Of a DNA stretch of 49,880 bases, positions 27,162 through 33,958 are shown piece by piece. Position numbers and translations under genes: made by a program. The stretch spans positions 1-49,880 of the forward strand of contig CALXOA010000113.1 in assembly GCA_944389895.1 (NCBI GenBank), given 5' to 3'. Source of the stretch: an uncultured Victivallis sp. (GTDB lineage: Bacteria > Verrucomicrobiota > Lentisphaeria > Victivallales > Victivallaceae). The notes beneath the pieces were generated by a model. The model saw only the letters and a list, made by a program, of their open reading frames with translations. It did not search any database and was not told the DNA's origin. Position 1 is the first letter of the stretch. The number at the start of each line of letters is the position of its first letter.

Positions 27162-27306
27162 TGCATTCACCTTACCCGGCGGGCTGAAACCGTTCCGGGA
27201 ATGAGCCTTTTTTTCATGAGTTACGCCGGCATGTTGACTCTCCTCCGGCGTCCCGGGAAGGTGGCACTTTCACCGCCGCTCCTCGTGCGCGGAAACCATC
27301 TGTATT

Positions 27307-27331
27307 CGGACCGGCTCCGGGCGCCGGTCCG
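27307..27331 (-). other. Strong hairpin in the GH20-like gene leader
   Basis: A perfect 9-bp stem (27307-27315 with 27323-27331) with a 7-base loop lies in the roughly 205-base leader between the promoter at 27373-27400 and the GH20-like start. There is no T run after it, so it is not a simple terminator. Nothing else recognisable is in 27162-27372, and no riboswitch class was identified. Confidence 0.45.
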
Positions 27332-27372
27332 CCCGAAAACGGAATGAGCAATCATCGTTCGCTCATCCTGAT

Positions 27373-27400
27373 ATTATAAGAGCTTTTTCAAGATTTGCAA
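27373..27400 (-). promoter_or_regulatory. Sigma70-type promoter for the GH20-like gene
   Basis: Minus-strand -35 TTGCAA (27395-27400), 16-bp spacer and a consensus -10 TATAAT (27373-27378). Predicted start near 27366. Confidence 0.65.
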
Positions 27401-27496
27401 GTTACAGGTCGGGGATCACTCCGAATTATCGGAAACGGAAACACCATGTTCCCCGAAGGATTGGAGTTTCTTCCGGCGAAAAATAAAGTGCAGAAC

Positions 27497-28645
27497 TCAG
27501 CTGATGGAGTCTTTCCGGGAATAACGATACCAGATCCCCCAGGCGATCCCCGGGAATACGCCGCCGATATGTGCAAGATAAGCGACCCCGCCATTCGCTG
27601 ACCGCCCCGCAAGCGCCATCAGAAGAATCTGGAGAATGACCCAGACGACAAAAGCCCCCCAGGCCGGCAGGGAGAACCAGTAGCGTCTCCACGAATAAAG
27701 TACTGAAAAATTTCTGACGGTCAGCATGAAGGAGAGCCTCACCCGGGGAAAGCAGACGGCGTAACAGGCGATCACACCGGATATGAATCCGCTTGCGCCG
27801 ATACAGGGAATCGCGGTGCGATGATCGAAACATGCGTGAAACAACGAGGCGCACAGACCGGAGGCGAGAATGAGCAGAATGTACCTGCATTTCCCCAATT
27901 CATCCTCGACATTGTCCCCGAAGATCAGCAGAAAATAAAGGTTGCCGATCAGATGCAGGACTCCGCCGTGAAGAAACATCGAAGTCAGAAGGGTCAACCC
28001 GTACCTGCGATTCCATTGTGCGGAGATGAATCCCCAGGCGTCGATCGTCTCACGCGAATGAGAGTAAGTCAGCACGAAAACCAGCAGACAGGCCAGAGCG
28101 ATTCCCCAGGTGACAAGGGGGCGGCGGCGACACTCCGGTGCATTCAGCTCCACCGGCATGCCGAACAGGGCGATAAAATGTTTCCAGCCTTCATCCGGAG
28201 CCTCCGCGCAGTCACCGCCATACTCTCGAAGTTCTCCTCTGAGCCGCGCTTCTTCGGCCTGGATCTGATGCATGGCCCACAATTCCCGGACTTTCGGAGG
28301 GAGATCCTCCTGTTCCTCCGGTTTCGGCAGGGGAATCCGCTCCAGTTCGGCGGGGTCGAACCAGACCATCTGGCAGGAGCAGCAGAGATCCAGTTCCAGA
28401 GGCACTCCCGCCAACGGCAGCGTCACACGACGCATCGGCTTGCGGCAGACTCCGCAGGCGGGCCCATTCTCCGAATATCCGTTCCTCGCGGTATTCCACA
28501 ACAGATTGACGAAAGCCCGGTCGGCGCAGAGCGTCCGCAAGCCTGAAATTGTCGCCAACCTGCCGCCGCACTCCGGACACCGGAAAACGACCACCTTCTC
28601 ATAAAACTCCTTTTCCAGCTCCCGGTCGCAGTTCGGACATTTCAT
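27497..28645 (-). CDS. Rhomboid-family intramembrane serine protease with N-terminal zinc ribbons
   Basis: The 382-residue protein has two parts. Residues 1-100 hold Cys motifs: C3-C6-C23-C26, and a TFIIB-like finger with C64-C67 and C88-C91 ending QMVWFDPAEL. After a charged linker the rhomboid core starts near 175 with six or seven helices. Key motifs are HGGVLHLIGNLYFLLIFGDNVED, the catalytic GASG with Ser285, and AHIGG with His359, giving the Ser-His dyad. It should cleave membrane proteins within the bilayer. The ATG at 28645 has GAGGGA about 8 bases upstream. Confidence 0.88.
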   Translation of the reverse strand: MKCPNCDRELEKEFYEKVVVFRCPECGGRLATISGLRTLCADRAFVNLLWNTARNGYSENGPACGVCRKPMRRVTLPLAGVPLELDLCCSCQMVWFDPAELERIPLPKPEEQEDLPPKVRELWAMHQIQAEEARLRGELREYGGDCAEAPDEGWKHFIALFGMPVELNAPECRRRPLVTWGIALACLLVFVLTYSHSRETIDAWGFISAQWNRRYGLTLLTSMFLHGGVLHLIGNLYFLLIFGDNVEDELGKCRYILLILASGLCASLFHACFDHRTAIPCIGASGFISGVIACYAVCFPRVRLSFMLTVRNFSVLYSWRRYWFSLPAWGAFVVWVILQILLMALAGRSANGGVAYLAHIGGVFPGIAWGIWYRYSRKDSIS

Positions 28646-28710
28646 TCGCTGCATTCCCTCTGACGGCCAATCTTGTTTTAAAAGAGAAATCCCCCTGGGG
28701 ACAACTCTTA

Positions 28711-28738
28711 CTATACACAGGAAAAACATGTTTTCAAC
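28711..28738 (-). promoter_or_regulatory. Sigma70-type promoter for the rhomboid gene
   Basis: Minus-strand -35 TTGAAA (28733-28738), 16-bp spacer and -10 TATAGT (28711-28716); start near 28704. The rest of the 511-bp gap 28646-29156 shows no credible gene. A weak plus-strand TTGAAA/TAAGGT pair near 29084-29112 might serve the TnpV-like gene. Confidence 0.65.
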
Positions 28739-29156
28739 AGGAGTCACCGGGAATGTCATGAATCCTTTCTCAGAGACACCCCTGCATAAAGGTATGCGAA
28801 GAACAAGGAATTGTATTTTGAAGAACTTCCCGCAGTCCCCATTCCTCATTCTATACGCCGAAAGTATGGAATCGCCCTCTGCATATCCGTAAGGCGCCGT
28901 ATGGCCGAGTGAAAAATGACGTTGTACTCTCCATCAGATTTTCCTTCCCCGCACGAATGGCTCGTTCCCTATCGGCATTGTTTCTGGAGTTGCCGTGACC
29001 GGGAAGTTCGTTGAAAAACCGATGGAACTTGAAGGGAGGCCGGGAAGAGCACGGAAATTACGAAAAGATCATAGATCCTTCTATTGAAAATGTTCCGGGA
29101 AGTGATTAAGGTAAACAAGGACGAAAACAACCTGAAGGAGCATGGAAAGGACGCAT

Positions 29157-29486
29157 ATGAAAAAGTTCGAAAGAGCACTGGAAGGGCGGTACGGAATCGC
29201 ACGAGCACAGTTTCTGAAAGACCGCCACAAAGAGTATCTGATTCAACTGCTGGAAAAGAAGATGCTGGCGGATCTGATGATCGATACGGAGAATCGGGCG
29301 CTGGATCTGAAAGCGGAATACGAGAATCTTCCGCCGGGCGGAGCCGAGGAGATCATTCAGGAAACGTTGATCGCTCCGCGCGGGGACGGAAAGGCAGCAA
29401 GGTATACGAAAGAGGAGATGAAGAAACTCCGGGAGTTGTGGAAGAAAAACTTTCCGGGGTACGAGCTGGATGATTTCCTGAACTGA
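29157..29486 (+). CDS. TnpV-like small protein
   Basis: The 109-residue, charged, helical protein contains YGIARAQFLKDRHKEYLIQLLEKKMLADLMIDTENRALDL followed by EEIIQETLIA. This matches the TnpV pattern (G-x-L/I-R-x-x-Y/F-L-K, then LL...L...D..A...E.II.E.I). TnpV proteins are small accessory proteins of some mobilisable elements and their role is unknown. No recombinase or other transposon gene is next to it, so it may be a relic. The ATG at 29157 has AAAGGA six bases upstream. An overlapping frame (29084-29473) is a shadow. Confidence 0.55.
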   Translation: MKKFERALEGRYGIARAQFLKDRHKEYLIQLLEKKMLADLMIDTENRALDLKAEYENLPPGGAEEIIQETLIAPRGDGKAARYTKEEMKKLRELWKKNFPGYELDDFLN

Positions 29487-29491
29487 TCAAT

Positions 29492-29534
29492 CACCGCATT
29501 GGCCCGAATGATGGCTCTCGGATTCCGGGCGGTG
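29492..29534 (+). terminator. Imperfect hairpin after the TnpV-like gene
   Basis: CACCGC (29492-29497) pairs with GCGGTG (29529-29534), with an inner stem of CCGAAT (29504-29509) against ATTCCGG (29522-29528) that has one bulged base. It starts 6 bases after the stop codon. There is no T run, so it may be a mobile-element end structure rather than a terminator. Confidence 0.3.
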
Positions 29535-29813
29535 GGTCAGCAGAATTGATGCGGATATCGCTGCAATCCGACTCTTGAAAACTGGATCGGAATAATCGTA
29601 CCTCTCCCCCCGGGAGGAAACGGGAAATTGTTGGTTGTAAGAGGACTCCCGGATGTGTCCAGAGACCGGTGGCCGTTTCCATCCGGCGAATGTTGAAAAC
29701 GCCGTTCTGCACCGCCGCATTCAATGTTGCACCCCCGGCCGACTCCTCACAAGTCAGGAACATACCGTGACTCCGAAGAAAAGCATGACAGTGAATGCCC
29801 GGGGGAAATTGCA

Positions 29814-29942
29814 TAAAAAAAAACTCTCCGTACACGACGGAGAGTGCGGGAAAGGGTATCTGTTCTTCACAGATCCGCAATCCCAAGCCCTTGCCGAAAA
29901 TGACAAGGGGGGTGAGCATCTCCCAAAAGGGATAGCCCTCAC
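29814..29942 (-). ncRNA. Candidate small structured RNA ending in an intrinsic terminator
   Basis: Between genes, the minus strand could give a roughly 129-base RNA with three hairpins in order. A 5' hairpin (29912-29942) has a GTGAG/CTCAC outer stem and a CCC-TTTT-GGG inner stem. A second hairpin (29858-29874) is ATCTGT-GAAGA-ACAGAT. A third, perfect 9-bp stem (29823-29831 with 29837-29845, loop of 5) is followed by about nine T. A possible promoter lies directly upstream (TTGAAT 29970-29975, 16-bp spacer, TAAATT 29948-29953). No known RNA family was recognised. Alternative: only the terminator is real and ends the UroD-like transcript. Confidence 0.4.
29823..29845 (-). terminator. Intrinsic terminator
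   Basis: A perfect 9-bp stem (ACTCTCCGT / ACGGAGAGT) with a 5-base loop is followed on the minus strand by a run of nine T (29815-29823, the first shared with the stem). It could end the candidate small RNA or the UroD-like transcript. The remainder of the 705-bp gap 29487-30191 has no gene I can support. Confidence 0.7.
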
Positions 29943-30191
29943 TTTTTAATTTAAATACTTTTTTGAAAAATTCAACCCCCATAATGAAATTATTTGAAAA
30001 AAAATTCAGAAATTCTCAGGGGAAGAACGGTTTGAGACTGCTGGTTCCGTTGACGTTGCCATGACAAACAGCTCCGAAATGTTCCGTGCCCAGACCGGAA
30101 AACCCGTTTCCCGCCGCGAAATTCCCCGCCCCTTTCCGTACTCTCCGGCACCTGATGCAGCCTTCCGTTTTTTCCGGAGAAACACGGTTCC

Positions 30192-31283
30192 TCAGGAGAA
30201 ATCACGGATCAGTCGTTCAGTCCGTTCCCGTTCATCCGGGGAAATCCGCAACAACACATGCGCCAGTTCCGGGCGCTTCATCCGCCGCAATGCGGTTTCA
30301 ACATTCTTCAGACTTCCAAGCAGCTGAAGTTTCAACCCGGCTTCCTCGATCGCCTCAAGCACTTCAGGCCACTCACACTGCGGAGGCTCGCCGTCACCGG
30401 GAATCCACTGAATCCCCGCCAGACCGGGCATGGAGAGCAACTGCGGCAGATGGGCAAGTTGTTTTTTCCCATCAAGGTGATAAAAAGCATGATCCAGGAA
30501 ACGGCAATTCAGAATCAGTTCGGGGGCGGTAAACTCCGCGAACATTTCCGGAGATATCATATAGGAAAAATCCGACTGCAACATGTAGCAACGACGCGGC
30601 GAGAGGATTCCGGCCCAGCAACTGACCGCGTTCGCCTGAGAACCGGCACGACTCAAGCCGTCAAAACAGGAGTATGCCGCACGCCAGGCTTCCCCCTCCT
30701 CCGCCAGCAACCGTTTCACCTCGTCCGGTGAATCGATAAGATCCATCAGCAGATTCTCCGTTCCCCGCAGGGAAGCGAGCACATCCAGAACTCCTCCCAG
30801 ATCGGTCATTCCCAGAACGCACGGCCGTTCCACCTGATGCTCGGCGGCAGAACGATACAGAGAAGCCAGCCATTGCGACCACGGAGCATCAGGATCGAAA
30901 CGGATGTGCAGCTCCGACAACTCCCGTCCTGCCAGCCGCCCTCCGTCGAACCAGACGGTATTGGTTGAACAATGCCCCTCGCCTCCGACCAGCGCCGCGA
31001 GAACCCCTGGACCGAAATTCATCCACTGAAGTGGATAACCATCACACGCATATCGTTCCACCGTTGTCGTGAAGGCGTATTCCCGTTGCAGCAGCTCGTC
31101 GGCGTTGACAGAGTTTCCATAGCGGGGCAGAAAAGACTTCGATGCCAACCCATTCGTCATCGCCGCGGCAGTATCGATCAATACCGCCTGGATCACTGGA
31201 CGATTCAATTTTCCCTGCCACCAGAGTTCGTGCGCTGCGACGATTCCGGCAAAATCAACATCCGCGGCATGCTTCCAGAACAT
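30192..31283 (-). CDS. Uroporphyrinogen decarboxylase-like (UroD-superfamily) protein
   Basis: The 363-residue protein has the UroD/methyltransferase barrel layout: FTTTVERYACDGYPLQWMNFGPGVLAAL near the N-terminus, then TDLGGVLDVLASLRGTENLLMDLIDSPDEVKRLL, and near the end FYHLDGKKQLAHLPQLLSMPGLAGIQWIPGDGEP. This branch is common in glycan-degrading PVC bacteria and is unlikely to act in haem synthesis, since no haem genes are nearby. Corrinoid-dependent methyl transfer is an alternative. The start is the ATG at 31283 with GGGAGG a few bases upstream. Confidence 0.75.
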   Translation of the reverse strand: MFWKHAADVDFAGIVAAHELWWQGKLNRPVIQAVLIDTAAAMTNGLASKSFLPRYGNSVNADELLQREYAFTTTVERYACDGYPLQWMNFGPGVLAALVGGEGHCSTNTVWFDGGRLAGRELSELHIRFDPDAPWSQWLASLYRSAAEHQVERPCVLGMTDLGGVLDVLASLRGTENLLMDLIDSPDEVKRLLAEEGEAWRAAYSCFDGLSRAGSQANAVSCWAGILSPRRCYMLQSDFSYMISPEMFAEFTAPELILNCRFLDHAFYHLDGKKQLAHLPQLLSMPGLAGIQWIPGDGEPPQCEWPEVLEAIEEAGLKLQLLGSLKNVETALRRMKRPELAHVLLRISPDERERTERLIRDFS

Positions 31284-31344
31284 AAAACCTCCCCATATGC
31301 AACATCACATTGAATCAAGCTCAGCCCCGACCACTCCCGGAACT

Positions 31345-31364
31345 TTCCAATTCCGGAATCGGAA
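31345..31364. promoter_or_regulatory. 20-bp near-palindrome in the UroD-like leader
   Basis: TTCCAATTCCGGAATCGGAA pairs with itself at 9 of 10 positions. It lies about 10-30 bases downstream of the predicted transcription start of the UroD-like gene, a place where a repressor could act. No cognate regulator is adjacent. Confidence 0.35.
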
Positions 31365-31380
31365 TAATCCGCCACACAAT

Positions 31381-31408
31381 ATTGTAAATGTACTTTTTAA
31401 AATTACAA
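31381..31408 (-). promoter_or_regulatory. Sigma70-type promoter for the UroD-like gene
   Basis: Minus-strand -35 TTGTAA (31403-31408), 16-bp spacer and -10 TACAAT (31381-31386); start near 31374, about 90 bases before the ATG at 31283. Confidence 0.6.
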
Positions 31409-31547
31409 ACCGGGAAACCCCGCTTCATCCCGATATGTCACCCTGAATCTGACACAGCAGTCCCCCGCCTCCCCCCTCGCCGTCCTCTCCGGCAAGAAGG
31501 AAGGCAGCAACTAAAACAAAATTTCCGCATTCCGGGTTCCATCCCGG

Positions 31548-31576
31548 TTGATTTCCATGTGTTGCCATGCTATATT
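31548..31576 (+). promoter_or_regulatory. Promoter of a possibly leaderless small-protein gene
   Basis: -35 TTGATT (31548-31553), 17-bp spacer and -10 TATATT (31571-31576). The predicted start near 31583 is only about three bases before the ATG at 31586, so the message would have almost no leader. Confidence 0.45.
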
Positions 31577-31585
31577 ATGGTTAAT

Positions 31586-31891
31586 ATGAATGAAAATCCA
31601 TATCGATTATGTCGTCTGCTTCTGATTGTAACGGTGATATTCACCTCGCTGGGAAATCTCACCGCCGCAATCTCTTCTCCCACTTGGTCGGAAGAAGCCG
31701 AATTTCTGGAAACGGCATTTCCAGAGCGGTTCCACGATGAGGTGTCTTCCGTTCTGCACCACGCTCCGGAGCCGGAGGGAACCACCATTTCCCCGATTCC
31801 GATTTCCAGGGATTTTCCGTCGGAACCTCTCCGTTTTCCAATGGAATTTCCGATCAACCGTCTCTGTGTTCCAATCCCTCTGCGGCGTTGA
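31586..31891 (+). CDS. Small secreted protein of unknown function
   Basis: The 101-residue product starts MNENPYRLCRLLLIVTVIFTSLGNLTAAISS, a good signal peptide (basic n-region, hydrophobic core, small residues before the likely cut). The mature part is acidic and Pro/Ser-rich with no recognised domain. No Shine-Dalgarno precedes the ATG, in line with a leaderless start. The longer in-frame reading from 31388 would translate through the promoter and is not used. It lies 63 bp upstream of the CNNM-type gene. Confidence 0.5.
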   Translation: MNENPYRLCRLLLIVTVIFTSLGNLTAAISSPTWSEEAEFLETAFPERFHDEVSSVLHHAPEPEGTTISPIPISRDFPSEPLRFPMEFPINRLCVPIPLRR

Positions 31892-31954
31892 AATCATCCG
31901 TTTCCCGTTCCGGATTCGTATTTTTTCAACAACAGAAGGATTCAACTATTTTAT

Positions 31955-32929
31955 ATGACTCTTTTCATCGTCAGCATCGCCGTTGCGATGTCCGTTTCGT
32001 TTCTCTGCTCGGTCATGGAAGCCGCGCTGCTCAGCATCACACCGAGTAAAATTGCCCTGATTGCCGAAAAGCATCCCCGGATCGGCGGGATCTGTCGCCG
32101 TTTCAAGGACGATATCGAAAAACCGATCGCCGTGATCCTGATTCTGAACACAGCCGCCCACACCTTCGGAGCGTCCATCGCCGGAGCCCAGTTTGACAAG
32201 TTGTTCGGCAGCAGTTACATCTGGCTCTTCTCCCTGATCTTCACCGTGTTGATGGTGCAATACACCGAAATCCTGCCCAAGACGCTCGGCGTACGGTTCA
32301 ACCGACCGGTTCTGACCATCACCGCCAATACACTGCGGCTGCTGGTCTGGTTGCTCACCCCGGTGATTGCGCTGGTGCATCTGGTCAACCGCCCCTTTGA
32401 ACCACGAGAAGATCGGACCTCGGACAACAAAGACGAAACGCTTCGTGAGCTCAGCGCCCTCGCCACCCATGCCCGCGAAACCCACCAGCTCTCCTCCACG
32501 CAGGAACAGATCATCCGGAATACACCGGAACTGGCGGATCAGGCGGTCACAACCCTGATGACCCCGATGAACAGGATCCGGATGCTCTCCGACACCATGA
32601 ACAGAGAAGAGGTGCTCAGCCATATCGCCAGGGAGCGCCACTCCCGCTATCCGGTCTGCCATGCCGGAAACAGCGGCGAGATCGTCGGCAGCCTGACCGC
32701 CCGCGACCTGCTCTTTCACGCCGGCGAATGGCAGCAGTTGCTCCGGCCGGTCCACTACGTCAACGCCACGGTTACCCAGCTGGAACTGCTCGAGAACGTA
32801 AACGGGCTGGATTCCAAACTGCTGCTGGTCCGTGACGACACCTCTGGGCGGATCATCGGAATGCTGACATCCAACGATATTCTGATGCATCTGGCCGGGA
32901 AACGTCTTCCGGTACGACCGGCAGCCTGA
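31955..32929 (+). CDS. CNNM/CBS-domain membrane protein (HlyC/CorC family)
   Basis: The 324-residue protein has a DUF21/CNNM transmembrane domain: helices in LFIVSIAVAMSVSFLCSVMEAALLSIT, IAVILILNTAAHTFGASIAGAQF and WLFSLIFTVLMVQYTEILPKTLGV. A CBS pair follows (VTTLMTPMNRIRMLSDTMNREEVLSHIARERHSRYPV and VGSLTARDLLF, then IIGMLTSNDILMHL). Such proteins are linked to Mg2+/Co2+ transport. The usual C-terminal CorC_HlyC domain is missing, so this is a short member. A strong hairpin lies 12 bp downstream. Confidence 0.85.
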   Translation: MTLFIVSIAVAMSVSFLCSVMEAALLSITPSKIALIAEKHPRIGGICRRFKDDIEKPIAVILILNTAAHTFGASIAGAQFDKLFGSSYIWLFSLIFTVLMVQYTEILPKTLGVRFNRPVLTITANTLRLLVWLLTPVIALVHLVNRPFEPREDRTSDNKDETLRELSALATHARETHQLSSTQEQIIRNTPELADQAVTTLMTPMNRIRMLSDTMNREEVLSHIARERHSRYPVCHAGNSGEIVGSLTARDLLFHAGEWQQLLRPVHYVNATVTQLELLENVNGLDSKLLLVRDDTSGRIIGMLTSNDILMHLAGKRLPVRPAA

Positions 32930-32941
32930 TGATGTTCCCCG

Positions 32942-32968
32942 TCTCTCCCGGAGCGTCTCCGGGAGAGA
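32942..32968 (+). terminator. Strong hairpin after the CNNM-type gene
   Basis: A perfect 12-bp stem (32942-32953 with 32957-32968) and a 3-base loop lie 12 bp after the stop codon. No T run follows on the plus strand, so it may act as an mRNA 3' end stabiliser or a weak terminator. The remaining gap to 33202 holds the IclR promoter and operator. Confidence 0.5.
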
Positions 32969-33114
32969 TGGTATAATACATCCCCTCCCCGTCCCACCTC
33001 TCCATGCATCCGCAGGAATGTTCCCCCGGCCTCTCCTCCGCCGTTGAAAATCAACCTCTGTTCTTTCCGACCGGAGCACTTCTGCACAAAAATCATTTTT
33101 TTCATAAATCAGAC

Positions 33115-33143
33115 TTGCATTCTTCCAATGCGATTTGTATAAT
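33115..33143 (+). promoter_or_regulatory. Sigma70-type promoter of the IclR-GH113-DMT operon
   Basis: -35 TTGCAT (33115-33120), 17-bp spacer and consensus -10 TATAAT (33138-33143); start near 33150. Confidence 0.7.
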
Positions 33144-33144
33144 T

Positions 33145-33167
33145 AATTATAAAGAAATTATAATTTC
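33145..33167. promoter_or_regulatory. Palindromic operator candidate for the IclR regulator
   Basis: GAAATTATAATTTC at 33154-33167 is a perfect 14-bp palindrome. It overlaps a second inverted repeat, AATTATAA-5-TTATAATT (33145-33165). It sits at about +4 to +17 of the predicted start of the iclR transcript, where a bound regulator would block transcription. IclR-family proteins bind short AT-rich palindromes near their own promoters, so autoregulation is likely. Confidence 0.5.
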
Positions 33168-33202
33168 ACTATACGAAATAAAAACCATTCTTCAAAAATT
33201 GC

Positions 33203-33958
33203 ATGGACAATATTCAGGTGATAGAACGCGCCTTCCGGCTGCTTGAGTTGACCGCTGAATCGCCGGGACCGCACACGCTCGGCGAACTCGCAGAACGGTC
33301 CAATCTGAAGCCGCCGACCGCCGCCCGGATCATTCATACTCTGACCTCACTGGGATATCTTGAACAGCTTGGCCGGAAAACCGGCTATGTGCTCGGAGGC
33401 ATGGCATTCGAACTGGTACGCGATCGCAACTGCCGCTCCCCACTGGTACGCGCCTCGGAACACCCGCTTGAGGAGTATTCAGCCGCGACCGGGGAATACG
33501 TCTGCCTCTCGGTCATGCGCGACGGCAAGCGGGTGATTCTCAGAAGCATCCAGTCAACCAATCCGATTCAGATCCATGCCGCCCGGATCGTCCGGGAAGA
33601 AACTCCTTACCGGAGTCAATCCGGCCGGTTGCTGCTGGCCGTTCTGCCGGAGTCGGAGCAGCGTAAATTCTACCGGCTGCACGGGCAGCCCGGCGAACTC
33701 TGGCCGGAAGCGGATACGGAAGAACGCTTTCTCTCCGCCCTTGCCGGAATCCGCCGCGCCGGAGAACTGACCTGCATCACCGCCGATCTCGCCTCGCTGG
33801 CACTGCCGGTGGTGCTCAATCATCACGTGATCGCGGCGGTGGGGACCTTCGTCCCGGCCTACCGCTTCACCGGGGAACACGAGACGACCGTCCGGAAAGA
33901 ACTTGTACGACTGTCACAATCCATCGCAGAGGAAATGATAAGAAAGGAACAACCATGA
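33203..33958 (+). CDS. IclR-family transcriptional regulator
   Basis: The 251-residue protein has an N-terminal winged helix-turn-helix (about 4-65: VIERAFRLLELTAESPGPHTLGELAERSNLKPPTAARIIHTLTSLGYLEQ) and a C-terminal GAF-like ligand domain (ATGEYVCLSVMRDGKRVILRSI, TPYRSQSGRLLLAVLPE). It likely senses a sugar-derived ligand and controls the downstream glycosidase and transporter. Its stop overlaps the GH113-like start (ATGA). The ATG at 33203 has no strong SD. An AT-rich operator lies upstream. Confidence 0.88.
   Translation: MDNIQVIERAFRLLELTAESPGPHTLGELAERSNLKPPTAARIIHTLTSLGYLEQLGRKTGYVLGGMAFELVRDRNCRSPLVRASEHPLEEYSAATGEYVCLSVMRDGKRVILRSIQSTNPIQIHAARIVREETPYRSQSGRLLLAVLPESEQRKFYRLHGQPGELWPEADTEERFLSALAGIRRAGELTCITADLASLALPVVLNHHVIAAVGTFVPAYRFTGEHETTVRKELVRLSQSIAEEMIRKEQP

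Noticed and set aside
27162..27372. Cobalamin or similar riboswitch in the GH20-like leader
   Set aside because: A GGTGAAA-like stretch is present but the conserved core of known classes is not.
29084..29473. A 129-residue plus-strand frame overlapping the TnpV-like gene
   Set aside because: Gly/Ser/Arg-rich low-complexity product. The alternative frame has a ribosome-binding site and a recognisable family pattern.
29491..29982. A 163-residue minus-strand open frame in the gap before the UroD-like gene
   Set aside because: It reads straight through a strong intrinsic terminator on its own strand (29814-29845), has no recognisable domain, and its Phe run is just the T tract of that terminator.
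32972..32977. A perfect TATAAT after the CNNM-type gene
   Set aside because: No -35 box is found at a usable distance; the upstream bases belong to the strong hairpin.
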